Shown: in pieces, positions 37,003 through 48,358 of the stretch
Position numbering within the stretch: position 1 is the first letter of the stretch
Layout: each line of letters begins with the position of its first letter
Source: an uncultured Paracoccus sp.
Lineage (GTDB): Bacteria > Pseudomonadota > Alphaproteobacteria > Rhodobacterales > Rhodobacteraceae
Reading direction: 5' to 3'
DNA: 64,000 nucleotides
Assembly (NCBI RefSeq): GCF_945915435.1
Contig: NZ_CAMEFG010000016.1
Span: forward strand, 1-64,000
Notes under the pieces: generated by a model
Told to the model about the DNA's origin: nothing
The model's database searches: none
Seen by the model: only the letters and a program-made list of their open reading frames with translations
Program-made: the position numbers and the translations under genes

Positions 37003-38026
37003 GTCCGACCTCATCATCACCCTGCCCGCAGACAGCCCGCCCGAACGGCTTGATAAGGCCCTTGCCGCCGCCGCGCCAGAGGATGCGTCGCTTTCCCGCT
37101 CGCGCCTTGCGCGGCTGATCGCCGAGGGCGCGGTCGCGGGACCCGAGGGCGTGGTGACCGACATCCGCGCGAAAGTGACGGGCGGCGCGTTCCGCATCAC
37201 GCTGGCCGCGCCCGAACCGATCGAGGCGCAGCCGCAGGCGATACCGCTGAACGTCATCCACGAGGACGACGACCTGATCGTGATCGACAAGCCCGCGGGC
37301 ATGGTCGTCCACCCTGCCCCCGGATCGCCCGACGGCACGCTGGTCAACGCGCTTCTGGCCCATTGCGCGGGCAGCCTGTCGGGGATCGGCGGCGCGGCAA
37401 GGCCGGGGATCGTGCATCGCATCGACAAGGACACCTCGGGCCTTCTGGTCGTGGCCAAGACCGACCGCGCCCACCACGGGCTGGCCGCCCAATTCGCCGC
37501 CCATGACATCGACCGCCGCTATCTGGCGCTGGCGCATGGGGCGATCGACCCCGCCGATCCGCGCCTGCGGGGGTTGCGCGGCATCGCCTTCGAGCCGGGC
37601 GGCGTCTTGCGCATCACCACCATGCTGGGCCGCCATCCGACCGACCGGCAGCGGCAGGCGGTCAGCTTCGACCGGGGCCGCCACGCGGTCACGCGGGCGC
37701 GGATGGTGCAGGCTTTCGGCACACCCCCCGGCGCGATGCTGGCCGAATGCCGGCTGGAAACCGGGCGCACCCATCAGATCCGCGTCCATATGTCCCACGC
37801 CGGACTGGGGCTGATCGGCGACCCGGTCTATGGCGGCGCGCGGCGCGCCTCGACCCGTGCGCTTGGGCCGGAGGCGGCGCAGATGATCGCGGCTTTTCCG
37901 CGCCAGGCGCTGCATGCGGCGCATCTGGGCTTTGTCCATCCGGTCAACGGACAGTTACTGGCCTTCGACAGCCCCTTGCCCCAAGATATGGACCAACTGC
38001 TGCAAATCCTGCGGCAACCGGCGTAA
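37001..38026 (+). CDS. RluA/RluD family pseudouridine synthase
   Basis: S4-like N-terminus; IDKPAGMVVHPAPGSPDGTLVNALLAH; GIVHRIDKDTSGLLVVAKT; LETGRTHQIRVHMSHAGLGLIGDPVYGG. Confidence 0.95.
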   Translation: MSDLIITLPADSPPERLDKALAAAAPEDASLSRSRLARLIAEGAVAGPEGVVTDIRAKVTGGAFRITLAAPEPIEAQPQAIPLNVIHEDDDLIVIDKPAGMVVHPAPGSPDGTLVNALLAHCAGSLSGIGGAARPGIVHRIDKDTSGLLVVAKTDRAHHGLAAQFAAHDIDRRYLALAHGAIDPADPRLRGLRGIAFEPGGVLRITTMLGRHPTDRQRQAVSFDRGRHAVTRARMVQAFGTPPGAMLAECRLETGRTHQIRVHMSHAGLGLIGDPVYGGARRASTRALGPEAAQMIAAFPRQALHAAHLGFVHPVNGQLLAFDSPLPQDMDQLLQILRQPA

Positions 38027-38107
38027 GTTGCAGAACAAAACGGAACCGCCGCCGATCTGGCGCGTTTTCGGACAAACCCGCGAAACCCGTGGGATCAGGG
38101 AAATACG

Positions 38108-39013
38108 ATGGCGAATTTTTCAAATCTTCCGGCCCTCAACCCAGAACAGGGCCTCAACAGATATCTTCAGGAAATCAGGAAGTTCCCCCTTCTTGAACCG
38201 GAAGAGGAATATATGCTGGCCAAGCGTTGGGTCGATCACGAGGACCCCGAGGCCGCCGAAAAGCTGGTCACCAGCCACCTGCGGCTGGCCGCCAAGATCG
38301 CGATGGGCTATCGCGGCTACGGCCTGCCCCAGGCCGAGGTGATATCCGAGGCCAACGTCGGCCTGATGCAGGCCGTCAAGCGATTCGACCCCGAAAAGGG
38401 CTTTCGGTTGGCGACCTATGCGATGTGGTGGATCCGCGCCTCGATCCAGGAATATATCCTGCGGTCGTGGTCGCTGGTGAAAATGGGCACGACCAGCGCA
38501 CAGAAGAAACTGTTCTTCAACCTGCGCAAGGCCAAGGCCAAGCTGGGTGCCTTCGAGGAAGGCGACCTGCGGCCCGAAAACGTCCAGCAGATCGCCCATG
38601 ACCTGAACGTGACCGAGCAAGAGGTCATCGACATGAACCGCCGCCTGTCGGGGGGCGATGCCTCGCTGAACGCGACGGTGGGTTCGGCCGATGGCGATGC
38701 GACCGCGCAATGGCAGGACTGGCTGGAAGACGAGACCGCCGATCAGGCCGGAAGCTACGCCGAAGCGGATGAGCTTTCGACCCGCCGCGACATGCTGATC
38801 GGCGCGATGGGTGTGCTGAACGACCGCGAAAAGGACATCCTGATGGAGCGCCGCCTGCGCGACGACCCGATGACGCTGGAAGAACTGTCCGAACGCTATG
38901 GCGTCTCGCGCGAGCGCATCCGCCAGATCGAGGTCCGCGCCTTCGAAAAGCTGCAAGACCGCATGCGCAGCCTTGCGCGGGAAAAGGGCATGGCCGTGCC
39001 GCAGCGCGACTGA
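38108..39013 (+). CDS. rpoH: RNA polymerase sigma-32 factor
   Basis: Sigma region 2 (LVTSHLRLAAKIAMGYRGYGLPQAEVISEANVGLMQAVKRFDPEKGFRLATYAMWWIRASIQEYILRSWSLVKMGTTSAQKKLFFNLR) and region 4. Confidence 0.97.
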   Translation: MANFSNLPALNPEQGLNRYLQEIRKFPLLEPEEEYMLAKRWVDHEDPEAAEKLVTSHLRLAAKIAMGYRGYGLPQAEVISEANVGLMQAVKRFDPEKGFRLATYAMWWIRASIQEYILRSWSLVKMGTTSAQKKLFFNLRKAKAKLGAFEEGDLRPENVQQIAHDLNVTEQEVIDMNRRLSGGDASLNATVGSADGDATAQWQDWLEDETADQAGSYAEADELSTRRDMLIGAMGVLNDREKDILMERRLRDDPMTLEELSERYGVSRERIRQIEVRAFEKLQDRMRSLAREKGMAVPQRD

Positions 39014-39201
39014 GCGCCAGGCCGCACAAGGCAGTCGGGGAAAGCTTGCGGCAGTTTTCGGGGTCCGGGGCGACCAACTTGGGGCGCCCTGAATTCGCCC
39101 GCCGCCCCGGATGAGTGTCCCGCCACGGACCGCATTGCCCCCGTGGTCCTTGGCCCGATGCAGTGACGCGGCGCCTTGCAAAACCATCGGATTTTGCCGG
39201 A

Positions 39202-39246
<45 letters not shown>

Positions 39247-39714
39247 CGTTCCCATCATCGGCGCGCGCCGCTCAAGACCTTCCGGCGCGCTGATCTGCGG
39301 CTTTCCTTCCTTGGCCCGACCGGCAAGGGTTTCCCTTCAACAAGATCGCCCGATCTGACGGCGACCTACCTGCAACCACCCAAGGCGGTCCCTCGTAAAA
39401 ATACACGCCATCCCCACCCTGGACAGCGGCATGATATCGGAAAATCGCTCCTGCAGCAGGGGGACATGCGGGCCGCCCTATCATCGCGATCCATTCGGTC
39501 ACGCCAAAGCAGGTTCTGCATGCCGTCGCGCAAACTGTTGATAGTTATATGATAGACTGGCAAGCTATGGGGGAAAGGGATGCTGAAAAGTATCGCGGAA
39601 GAACTCTGCGCCTGATGAAAATCAACCCGAAAAGATGGCATTCTTCGACCGATTCGAGAAAATTTCCGCCTTCAAGACCAGTTTGCCCTGCTGCGCAGAC
39701 CATTTCGGCCGCCT

Positions 39715-40060
39715 ATCAAGGGATGTCGGTCGGTATTCCCCTCTCGTTCAGCCGCACAGGCCGGCGACACGGGTTCGACCCAGCTACGCCGCATCGGACA
39801 AGCCGTTCAACGCCCCATCAGGCGATGCCGATCAGGTATTTGCGCTTCAGACGTCCCATGCAACGGATTGCCCACCCGGCTCGGGCCGAATCGCACCGCA
39901 TCGGACAAGCCCTTCAACGCCCCTCAGGCGATGCCGATCCGCTATTCGCCCTTCAGGCGCACCACGCAACGGGGCGCCCGCACGGCTCGGGCATGGTCAT
40001 GCGACATTGGACAGATCGTTCAGCGTCCCTTGCCCCTTCACGGTCCCGGCATCCGCACAC
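39715..40060. repeat. Degenerate direct-repeat array, period about 107 bp, two clear copies and two partial/diverged copies
   Basis: CATCGGACAAGCCGTTCAACGCCCC.. at 39792, CATCGGACAAGCCCTTCAACGCCCC.. at 39899, CATTGGACAGATCGTTCAGCGTCCC.. at 40005; GATGTCGGTCGGTATTCCCC..TTCAG near 39722 resembles GATGCCGATCCGCTATTCGCCC..TTCAG. Confidence 0.8.
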
Positions 40061-40269
40061 CTGCCACAACCGTTACGGCTTTCGCGATCGGTGCCGCCGA
40101 CAGCCAGCCCGCCCGGCAAGCCGACAGTCGGGCAGATCGGGTTTGCATTCCCTGCCACGGGATCAGGGGGTTGCCCATGCCATCCGCGCCACCTTGCCGC
40201 TGGCCGGTTGACCGCCGCCGCGCAAGCCCTATGGTCAGGTGAAACATCACCTGAACCAACCGCTTAACC

Positions 40270-41292
40270 ATGACCGCGCTGAACCAGTATGAACGGCTAG
40301 AAGCCTCGGGTATCTGGCGCGAGACGCCCGAGGCGCAGCGGCGTGATGTCATTGTTTCCTTTGGCGATGCGACGCTGGTGCTGACCGATCCGCGCTCGGA
40401 CACTCCGCTTGCGCATTGGTCGCTGCCCGCGGTCACCCGCCTGAACCCCGGCCAGATGCCCGCGCTTTATTCCCCCGGCGGCGATGGGGCGGACGAAGAA
40501 CTTGAGGTCGAGGACGACCTGATGATCTCGGCCATCGAGAAGGTCCATCGGGTGATCGAGGCGCGCCGTCCCCACCCCGGCAGGCTGCGCCAGGGAATCA
40601 CCCTGGCCGGAGCCCTGGCGATGCTGGCGGCGGCGGTCCTGTGGCTGCCCCCGGCGATGATCCGCCACGCCGCCAAGGTCGCACCCCCTGCGCAGCAAAG
40701 CGATATCGGCGCCAGGGTTCTGGCCCAGATCGAACAGACCACCGGCACAGCCTGCCATCGCCCTTCGGCGGATGCATTGTCCGGGCAGTTTGCAGAGCGG
40801 CTGCTTGGCCCGGGCCACAGCCTGCATATCGTGCCCACCGCGCTGGACCGCGCCCTTGCCCTGCCCGGCAAGATCACGGTCGTCGGCGACAGGCTGGTGT
40901 CGGGGCAGGCCGATCCCGAAGTCACCGCCGGGCATGTTCTGGCCGCACAGGCGACCGCCCAACGCGACGACCCGCTGTTGCAAGCCCTGCGCTATGCGGG
41001 CGCAAGGGCGAGCTTTTACCTGCTGACGACCGGTGCCCTGCCCGAGGGTGCGCTGGACGGATATGGCGAGGTTCTCTTGACCCAGGAACCTGCGCCGCCG
41101 GGGGATGAGCCGTTGCTGGCGCTTTTTTCCCGTGCGGGCGTTCCCAGCCAGCCCTATGCGCGCGACCTGGACCCGACGGGCGAAGCGACGCTGGCACTGA
41201 TCGAGGCCGATCCCTATCGCACCGCCCCCCCGGCCGCCCCGGTGATCGAGGAACGCTATTGGACGGTGCTGCGCACCATCTGCGCCGACTAG
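40270..41292 (+). CDS. Hypothetical membrane-anchored protein
   Basis: Complete 340-aa ORF with one central TM segment (GITLAGALAMLAAAVLWLPPAMI); GC-biased codon usage typical of coding. Confidence 0.75.
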   Translation: MTALNQYERLEASGIWRETPEAQRRDVIVSFGDATLVLTDPRSDTPLAHWSLPAVTRLNPGQMPALYSPGGDGADEELEVEDDLMISAIEKVHRVIEARRPHPGRLRQGITLAGALAMLAAAVLWLPPAMIRHAAKVAPPAQQSDIGARVLAQIEQTTGTACHRPSADALSGQFAERLLGPGHSLHIVPTALDRALALPGKITVVGDRLVSGQADPEVTAGHVLAAQATAQRDDPLLQALRYAGARASFYLLTTGALPEGALDGYGEVLLTQEPAPPGDEPLLALFSRAGVPSQPYARDLDPTGEATLALIEADPYRTAPPAAPVIEERYWTVLRTICAD

Positions 41293-41311
41293 ACCAGCGA
41301 CGCGCGCGCCT

Positions 41312-42367
41312 TCATCGCGGCATGGCGTCGCGAAACCCGGCCCTGCGCAATCGGTCCAGGGCGATCACGATGGACTGGCGATCGTCGAACGGACCCGCCA
41401 GCAGGACCTGCGGACCATCGGCGCCGTCGGATCCGGGCTTGAGGCGGTGGGGGCGATAACCCAGCGCAAGGATGTGCCGGGCGACCTGATCGGCCTCTGC
41501 CGCACTATGCACGGTGGCAAGCTGCACGAATCTTGCGCCGGGTGGGATACCATCGACAAAGGCAGCCCGCCGCCCCCCCGCGTGAGAGGCAGCCGCGGAC
41601 GGGATCGGCGTCGCAACAGCGGGCGAGGCGGCAGGCCGGGGTGACGCGGCCCCCGCAGGCGGGGCGGCGGGCTGGGCGTTCGCGGCCAACTGCGGGGCCT
41701 TGTCTTGCGGGGCCGGTTCCGTGGGATCAGGCGCTGGCCCGGCTTCGGGCGGCTGCGGCAATGTGGCAGGGCGGGCGAAGGCCAGGCGCGACAGCGCGGC
41801 ACCCGGCAGCGCATCGCAGAACCCTTCGGTCGGGTCCTGCCCGATCCGGCCCGGTTCCGGCCCATCGCCCGGCCCGTCATGGCCCAGCAACCGGCAGAGG
41901 TTGCGATTCGGCCTCAGCCCGCCCGCCATGCTGCGGCGGATCTGCGGTTGCGCCGCGATTTCGGCTTGCAGGGCAAGCGCCGGCGCGTCCGAGGCAGGCT
42001 CGGGTCCCATGTCGGGCAATGGCCGGAAGGGTTGGGCAGAGCCTTCCAGCTCACCATCGCGCAGCCCTGCAAACAGCGTTTCCGCCAGCACCTGTTCGAC
42101 CTGGCGACCGCGCGCGGGATCGGGCGGCCTTGATGCAAGCTGGCGCACCGACAGGGTGGGCGGATAGCCGCAAAGCAATTCGCCATCATAGAGGCGCGGC
42201 ACCCAACCGCCTGCCCCGTCGGCCATGAAGATGCAGCCACGGCTGTCGATATATTGCCTGCCCGCGAAATCCGGCGGAGGCGGTTCCGCCGGTTGCAGCA
42301 CCGACGCCGCCAGCGCCCCGCAACACAGCCAGAAGGCCGCAAGGCCCTGCCACAGCCGAAATCCCAT
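41312..42367 (-). CDS. SPOR domain-containing exported protein
   Basis: Signal peptide LWQGLAAFWLCCGALAAS; Pro/Ala-rich linker; C-terminal FVQLATVHSAAEADQVARHILALGYRP...VLLAGPFDDRQSIVIALDRLRRAGFRDA. Confidence 0.82.
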   Translation of the reverse strand: MGFRLWQGLAAFWLCCGALAASVLQPAEPPPPDFAGRQYIDSRGCIFMADGAGGWVPRLYDGELLCGYPPTLSVRQLASRPPDPARGRQVEQVLAETLFAGLRDGELEGSAQPFRPLPDMGPEPASDAPALALQAEIAAQPQIRRSMAGGLRPNRNLCRLLGHDGPGDGPEPGRIGQDPTEGFCDALPGAALSRLAFARPATLPQPPEAGPAPDPTEPAPQDKAPQLAANAQPAAPPAGAASPRPAASPAVATPIPSAAASHAGGRRAAFVDGIPPGARFVQLATVHSAAEADQVARHILALGYRPHRLKPGSDGADGPQVLLAGPFDDRQSIVIALDRLRRAGFRDAMPR

Positions 42368-42440
42368 CTTCCTTCCCCCGATCGCACAGGTAACGGGGCA
42401 AGGCATAAGGCCAAAACCTGAACGCCCGGTTAACGCGCGA

Positions 42441-43073
42441 TCATTTCGTCCCGAACAGCCGGTCGCCCGCATCGCCCAGACCGGGCAGGATATAGCCGTG
42501 GTCGTCCAGCCCCTGATCCAGCGCGGCGGTGACGATGGGCACATCGGGATGGGCTTCGCGCATCCGCGCCACCCCTTCGGGGGCGGCCAGCAGGCACAGG
42601 AAGCGGATATTGCGCGCGCCTTCCTGCTTCAGCAGGTCGATCGCCGCGACGGTCGAGTTCCCGGTCGCCAGCATCGGATCGACCACGATCGTCATGCGCG
42701 CGTCCAACTGATTGGGAACCTTGGCATAATATTGCACGGGCCGCAGCGTTTCGGGGTCGCGATACAGCCCGACAAAGCCCACGCGGGCCGCCGGGATCAG
42801 TTCCAGGATCCCGTCCATCAGCCCGTTTCCCGCCCGCAGGATCGAGATCAGCGCCAGCTTCTTGCCTTCCAGCGTCGGGGCCTCCATCTGCTGCATGGGC
42901 GTCTCGACGGTGGTGGTGGTCAGGTCCAGTTCGCGCGTGATCTCATAGGCCAGAAGCAGGCTGATTTCGCGTAAGAGCCTGCGAAATCCCCCGGTCGAGG
43001 TGTTCTTGTCGCGCATGATCGTCAGCTTGTGCTGGACAAGCGGATGATTCACGACGGTCAGATGCGGGGTCAT
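42441..43073 (-). CDS. upp: Uracil phosphoribosyltransferase
   Basis: [64 protein letters not shown]. Confidence 0.97.
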   Translation of the reverse strand: MTPHLTVVNHPLVQHKLTIMRDKNTSTGGFRRLLREISLLLAYEITRELDLTTTTVETPMQQMEAPTLEGKKLALISILRAGNGLMDGILELIPAARVGFVGLYRDPETLRPVQYYAKVPNQLDARMTIVVDPMLATGNSTVAAIDLLKQEGARNIRFLCLLAAPEGVARMREAHPDVPIVTAALDQGLDDHGYILPGLGDAGDRLFGTK

Positions 43074-44029
43074 GTCAGTTCCTTTCGCAGGTGTTCCTTG
43101 ACCTCTTCCTTACAGAAAGCCGCGTCGATCGCCCACTGGTTCATCTGCGTGAATTCGGCCTCGGCCCAGCCGAAGGCATCGGCAAGCCCCTGATATTCGC
43201 GGCGCAGGTCGGTGCGAAAAAACGGCGGATCGTCGGTCGAGACGGTGACGCGCACCCCCGCATCGGCCAGTTGCGCAATGGGGTGGGCGCGCAGGTCGCG
43301 GCAAAGCCCAAGCGCCACGTTCGAGCCGGGGCAGCATTCCAGCGTGATCCCCGATTCGGCCAGGTGGCGGACCAGCGCGGGATCCTCGACCGCGCGGATG
43401 CCGTGGCCGATGCGGGTGACGCCCAGCGACAGCGCCTCGCGGATCGAGGACGGGCCACCCCATTCCCCGGCGTGGCAGGTCAGGCCCAGCCCCGCCTCGC
43501 GCGCGCAATCGAAGGCCCAGGCGAAATCGCGGGCGGGGGCGGCGGTCTCGGCCCCTGCCATGCCAAAGCCCGCGACCCAATCCCCCGCCGTTTCCGCTGC
43601 GCAGATCGCGGCCTTCTTCGACTGCGCGGGGTCCAGATGGCGCAGCGCGGTCAGGATCGCCGAACTGCCGATCCCTTGCGCGCGCATGTCGCGGGCGACC
43701 TCCTCCATCGCGGCAAGATGATCGCGCCAGGCGGGCAGATCGCCGCCCCCGCAAAAATCGGGCGAGACGAAAAGCTCGACATGGATCGCGCCGTTTTCCG
43801 CGCATTCCTCCAGCACCACGCGCAGCAGCCGGGCATAGTCGCGCGGGCCTTGCAGGGTTGCGCTGACGGCGTCGTAGACCCGCAGGAAGTCGCGGAATCC
43901 GTCAAAACGGTAATTGCCGCCTTCATCGAAGATCGCGGGCAAGGCATGGCTCTTTTCGGCGGCCAAGCCGCGAATGAAGGCGGGCGGGGCCGCGCCTTCC
44001 AGATGCAGGTGCAATTCGATCTTCTTCAT
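43070..44029 (-). CDS. add: Adenosine deaminase
   Basis: [66 protein letters not shown]. Confidence 0.95.
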   Translation of the reverse strand: MKKIELHLHLEGAAPPAFIRGLAAEKSHALPAIFDEGGNYRFDGFRDFLRVYDAVSATLQGPRDYARLLRVVLEECAENGAIHVELFVSPDFCGGGDLPAWRDHLAAMEEVARDMRAQGIGSSAILTALRHLDPAQSKKAAICAAETAGDWVAGFGMAGAETAAPARDFAWAFDCAREAGLGLTCHAGEWGGPSSIREALSLGVTRIGHGIRAVEDPALVRHLAESGITLECCPGSNVALGLCRDLRAHPIAQLADAGVRVTVSTDDPPFFRTDLRREYQGLADAFGWAEAEFTQMNQWAIDAAFCKEEVKEHLRKELT

Positions 44030-45213
44030 CTCTCCTCCAGAAACGAGCGTCCGGCATCGGGCGGGGGCAGGCCCAAATGGGCCAGGACCGAGGCCCCCAC
44101 ATCCGCGAAACCCACCTTGCCGATGGCGCGCGACCCGACGCCCCAACCCAGCACCGGCACGCATTCGCGGGTGTGATCGGTGCCGTGCCAGGTGGGGTCG
44201 TTGCCGTGATCGGCGGTGAACAGCGCCAGGTCGCCGGGCCGCAGCCGCGCCAGAAACTGTCCGGCCACGGTGTCGAACCATTCCAGCGCGCTGCCATAGC
44301 CCAGGGCGTCGCGGCGGTGGCCATACAGGCTGTCGAACTCGACGAAATTGGCAAAGACCAGCGCGCCGTCCCCCGCCTGGTCGGCCAGCCGCAGCAAGTG
44401 ACCGGCAAGTTCGGCGTCCGTGGCCCCCTTGTGCAGCCGCCCGACCCCGCGATGCGAAAAGATATCGCCGATCTTGCCCAGCGCGTGGGTCTCGCGCCCG
44501 GCCTTCCGCGCAATGTCCAGGATGGTGCGGCCCGGCACCGGCAGGGCGTAATCGCGGCGGTTGCCGGTCCGCGCGAAACCGCCCGGCTGGCCAAGGAAGG
44601 GCCGCGCGATGACCCGGCCTACCCGCATCGGATGGACCAGCGCGGCGACGCCCTCGCACAGGCGATACAGCCGGTCGAGACCGAAGGCTTCCTCATGCGC
44701 GGCGATCTGCAACACGCTGTCGGCCGAGGTGTAGCAGATCGGCCAGCCGCTGGTCAGATGCGCCTCGCCCAGCCTTGCGACGATCTCGGTCCCCGAGGCA
44801 TGGCAGTCGCCCAGGATGCCCTCGGTCTCGGCCAGTTCCGCGATGGCGCGCCCAAGGGTTTGGGGAAAGGCCGGGCTGCCCTTGGGGAAATAATGCCAGT
44901 CCCACGGCACGGACACGCCCGCCAGTTCCCAATGCCCCGAGGGCGTGTCCTTCCCCTTCGAGCTTTCGACGCCCACGCCCCACAGCCCAAGCGGCGCCTG
45001 CCCCAGCCCCGGCGCGTCTTCCCCCGAGGCCAGCCGCACCGCCGCCCCCAGCCCCAGGCGGTCGAGGTTGGGCATATGCAGCCCGCGCGCCTGCGCGATA
45101 TGGGCAATGGTATTGGCGCCCGTGTCGGGCAGGCCATCGTTGAAATAGGCGCCGGCATCGGGCGCGCCACCGATGCCCACGCTGTCCATCACCACCAGGA
45201 AGGCCCGGCTCAT
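44026..45213 (-). CDS. deoB: Phosphopentomutase
   Basis: MSRAFLVVMDSVGIGGAPDA; SGHWELAGV; FADHGNDPTWHGTDHTRECVPVL-type metal motif. Confidence 0.96.
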   Translation of the reverse strand: MSRAFLVVMDSVGIGGAPDAGAYFNDGLPDTGANTIAHIAQARGLHMPNLDRLGLGAAVRLASGEDAPGLGQAPLGLWGVGVESSKGKDTPSGHWELAGVSVPWDWHYFPKGSPAFPQTLGRAIAELAETEGILGDCHASGTEIVARLGEAHLTSGWPICYTSADSVLQIAAHEEAFGLDRLYRLCEGVAALVHPMRVGRVIARPFLGQPGGFARTGNRRDYALPVPGRTILDIARKAGRETHALGKIGDIFSHRGVGRLHKGATDAELAGHLLRLADQAGDGALVFANFVEFDSLYGHRRDALGYGSALEWFDTVAGQFLARLRPGDLALFTADHGNDPTWHGTDHTRECVPVLGWGVGSRAIGKVGFADVGASVLAHLGLPPPDAGRSFLEER

Positions 45214-45372
45214 GCCGCCGGCCTTTCCAGGCCCCGCGGCCGGACGGCGGCCACCGCGCCCGAGGCGCAAGCCTCGCTGGCCCGCGCCGGGTCGATCCCG
45301 GCACGGGGCAGGGCCCCGCCCGGAAGAACCGGCGCCAGACCACGCGCGGGGCAGCGACCCAGGGGGCGGGAA

Positions 45373-45771
45373 TCAACCATCGCGGCGCATGAGGTGATCG
45401 GTCCCGAAACGGCCCGGCAGCAATTCGCCGATCGTCGTCCGCAAGGTCGCGCCGGACAGGGTGGCCAGCAGGATCGGGGTTTCCGGCCCGCCGAATTCCG
45501 CCAGCTTCTGGCGGCAACCCCCGCATGGGGGCACGGGCGCAGGGCCGCCGGCCATCACGCAGACCTCGACCAGCTCCGTCTCGCCCGCCGCGATCATGGC
45601 GGCGATGGCACCCGCCTCGGCACAGGTGCCTTCGGGATAGGCCACGTTCTCGACATTGCAGCCGCGATAGATCGCACCCGACGCGCCGCGCACCGCCGCA
45701 CCGACCTTGAAACGCGAATAGGGCGCATAGGCATTTTCGCGAACCTCGCGGGCTGCTAACATGATGTTCAT
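45373..45771 (-). CDS. cdd: Cytidine deaminase
   Basis: AYAPYSRFKVGAAVRG; GCNVENVAYPEGTCAEAGAIAAMI; GGPAPVPPCGGCRQKLAEFG. Confidence 0.95.
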   Translation of the reverse strand: MNIMLAAREVRENAYAPYSRFKVGAAVRGASGAIYRGCNVENVAYPEGTCAEAGAIAAMIAAGETELVEVCVMAGGPAPVPPCGGCRQKLAEFGGPETPILLATLSGATLRTTIGELLPGRFGTDHLMRRDG

Positions 45772-45893
45772 CTTTACCTCATAGGCTTGGGGGCAAATCT
45801 GCGCGCGACGGAAAAATCTTGCAAGCGTCACCCGGCTCTGTTCGTCGCGGAAAAAATAGTTTAACGATGAACCATCTTTTTGGAGGGGCAGAA

Positions 45894-48173
45894 ATGGAAG
45901 AACGCAGACAGGATAGCGCCAGGCAGGCCGCATTGGATTATCACGAATTTCCTCGCCCCGGAAAGCTGGAGATCCGGGCGACCAAGCCGCTTGCCAACGG
46001 GCGCGACCTGTCGCGCGCCTATTCGCCGGGCGTGGCCGAGGCCTGCCTGGAAATCCAGGCCGATCCCCATGACGCGGCGCGCTATACCGCGCGCGGCAAC
46101 CTGGTCGCCGTGGTCTCGAACGGCACGGCGGTGCTGGGGCTGGGCAATATCGGTGCGCTGGCCAGCAAACCGGTCATGGAAGGCAAGGCGGTCCTGTTCA
46201 AGAAATTCGCCGATATCGACTGTTTCGATATCGAGGTGAACGAAACCGACCCCGAGAAACTGGCCGATATCGTCTGTGCGCTGGAACCCACCTTCGGCGC
46301 GATCAACCTTGAAGACATCAAGGCGCCCGACTGCTTCATCGTGGAAAAGCTGTGCCGCGAACGCATGAACATTCCCGTCTTCCACGACGACCAGCACGGC
46401 ACCGCTATCGTCGTGGGGGCCGCCGCGACCAATGCGCTGCATGTCTCGGGGCGGCGGTTCGAGGATATCAAGGTCGTCTCGACCGGCGGCGGCGCGGCAG
46501 GCATCGCCTGCCTGAACATGCTGCTGAAGCTGGGGGTCCGGCGCGAAAACGTCTGGCTTTGCGATATCGAGGGGCTGGTCCACGAAGGCCGCGAGGCGCA
46601 GATGACTCCGCAAAAGGCCGAATATGCACAGAAGAGCGATCTGCGCACGCTGGATCAGGTGATCGAGGGCGCGGACCTGTTCCTGGGCCTGTCGGGTCCC
46701 AATGTGCTGACGCCCCAGATGGTTTCGCGCATGAAGCCGCAGCCGATCATCTTCGCGCTGGCCAACCCGACGCCGGAAATCCTGCCCGACGACGCGCGCG
46801 CCGTGGCGCCCGATGCGATCATCGCCACGGGCCGGTCGGATTTTCCCAACCAGGTCAACAACGTGCTGTGCTTCCCCTTCATCTTCCGGGGTGCGCTGGA
46901 CGTGGGTGCGACCACGATCAACGACGAAATGCAGATCGCCTGCATCCAGGCCATCGCCCAGCTTGCCCGCGCCACCACCAGCGCAGAAGCCGCCGCCGCC
47001 TATCAGGGTGAGCGGCTCACCTTCGGGCCGGACTACCTGATTCCCAAGCCCTTCGATCCCCGCCTGATCGGCACCGTCGCCTCGGCCGTGGCGCGCGCCG
47101 CAATCGAGACCGGCGTGGCCGCCCGCCCGCTGGACGACCTGGCGGCCTACAAGCAGAAGCTGGACGGCTCGGTTTTCCGCTCGGCCCTGATCATGCGTCC
47201 GGTCTTCGAGGCCGCCGCCACCGCCAAGCGCCGCATCGTCTTTGCCGAGGGCGAGGATGAGCGCGTGTTGCGCGCCGCCAATGCGATGATCGAGGAAACG
47301 ACCGATGTTCCGATCCTCATCGGCCGCCCCGAGGTGATCGAGCGCCGCGCCGAACGCGCCGGCCTGCCGATCCGTCCCAATGTCGATTTCCAGATCGTGA
47401 ACCCCGAAAACGATCCCCGCTATCGCGATTACTGGGGCACCTATCACGAGTTGATGGCCCGGCAGGGCGTCACCCCCGACATCGCCCGCGCGATCATGCG
47501 CACCAACACCACCGCCATCGGCGCGGTCATGGTCCATCGCGGCGAAGCGGACAGCATGATCTGCGGCACCTTCGGCCAGTTTTCCTGGCATCTGAACTAT
47601 GTCCGCCAGATCCTTGCCCGCGACGGCCTGCGCCCCGTGGGCGCGCTGTCGCTGATGATCCTGGAAGACGGGCCGTTGTTCGTCGCCGATACGCAGGTCA
47701 ACCACCACCCCACCCCCGAGCAGGTAGCCGAAGCCGCCATCGGCGCCGCCCGGCATGTCCGCCGTTTCGGCGTCACCCCCAAGGTCGCCCTGTGCAGCCA
47801 TTCCCAATTCGGCAACCTGCAAACGGATTCCGGCAACCGCATGCGCGCCGCGATGGAGATCCTGCACAAGCGCGGCGCAGATTTCATCTTCGACGGCGAG
47901 ATGCATGTCGATTCGGCGCTGGACCCTGCCATTCGCGAACGGCTGATGCCGAATTCCCGTATCGAGGGCGCGGCGAACGTGCTGGTCTTTTCGGGGACCG
48001 ACTCGGCCTCGGGCGTGCGCAACGCGCTCAAGCTCAAGGCCAAGGGGCTTGAGGTCGGGCCGATCCTGATGGGCATGGGCAACCGCGTGCATATCGTCAC
48101 CCCCTCGATCACCGCGCGCGGCCTTCTGAACATGAGCGCGATCGCAGGCACCCCGGTCGGACATTACCAGTAA
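45894..48173 (+). CDS. maeB: NADP-dependent malic enzyme with C-terminal phosphotransacetylase-like domain
   Basis: Malic enzyme domain ([31 protein letters not shown]) fused to PTA-like domain; SD GGAGGGG before ATG at 45894. Confidence 0.95.
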   Translation: MEERRQDSARQAALDYHEFPRPGKLEIRATKPLANGRDLSRAYSPGVAEACLEIQADPHDAARYTARGNLVAVVSNGTAVLGLGNIGALASKPVMEGKAVLFKKFADIDCFDIEVNETDPEKLADIVCALEPTFGAINLEDIKAPDCFIVEKLCRERMNIPVFHDDQHGTAIVVGAAATNALHVSGRRFEDIKVVSTGGGAAGIACLNMLLKLGVRRENVWLCDIEGLVHEGREAQMTPQKAEYAQKSDLRTLDQVIEGADLFLGLSGPNVLTPQMVSRMKPQPIIFALANPTPEILPDDARAVAPDAIIATGRSDFPNQVNNVLCFPFIFRGALDVGATTINDEMQIACIQAIAQLARATTSAEAAAAYQGERLTFGPDYLIPKPFDPRLIGTVASAVARAAIETGVAARPLDDLAAYKQKLDGSVFRSALIMRPVFEAAATAKRRIVFAEGEDERVLRAANAMIEETTDVPILIGRPEVIERRAERAGLPIRPNVDFQIVNPENDPRYRDYWGTYHELMARQGVTPDIARAIMRTNTTAIGAVMVHRGEADSMICGTFGQFSWHLNYVRQILARDGLRPVGALSLMILEDGPLFVADTQVNHHPTPEQVAEAAIGAARHVRRFGVTPKVALCSHSQFGNLQTDSGNRMRAAMEILHKRGADFIFDGEMHVDSALDPAIRERLMPNSRIEGAANVLVFSGTDSASGVRNALKLKAKGLEVGPILMGMGNRVHIVTPSITARGLLNMSAIAGTPVGHYQ

Positions 48174-48358
48174 GCCCCTGCGAAAGCGGTCCGGCTACAG
48201 CATCGCGCCGATTTCCACGAATCGGTGCGATGCGCCGCCTCCCCATGACATAGCGCAAAGACCGGCGGTTTTCCGGCCCCTATCCTGACCTCTGCGCAGT
48301 ATTGTTGCGTGAACCAAGGTTCTCGCGTAACAAGCTGTCATTGAGTGAGGAGGATCAC

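Noticed and set aside
39715-40060. CRISPR array
   Set aside because: Units are about 107 bp, degenerate and contiguous with no short conserved repeat/unique spacer pattern and no cas genes nearby.
39549-40267. Overlapping ORFs across the 107-bp repeat region
   Set aside because: Repeat copies fall into different frames in each ORF, so a conserved protein product is not supported.
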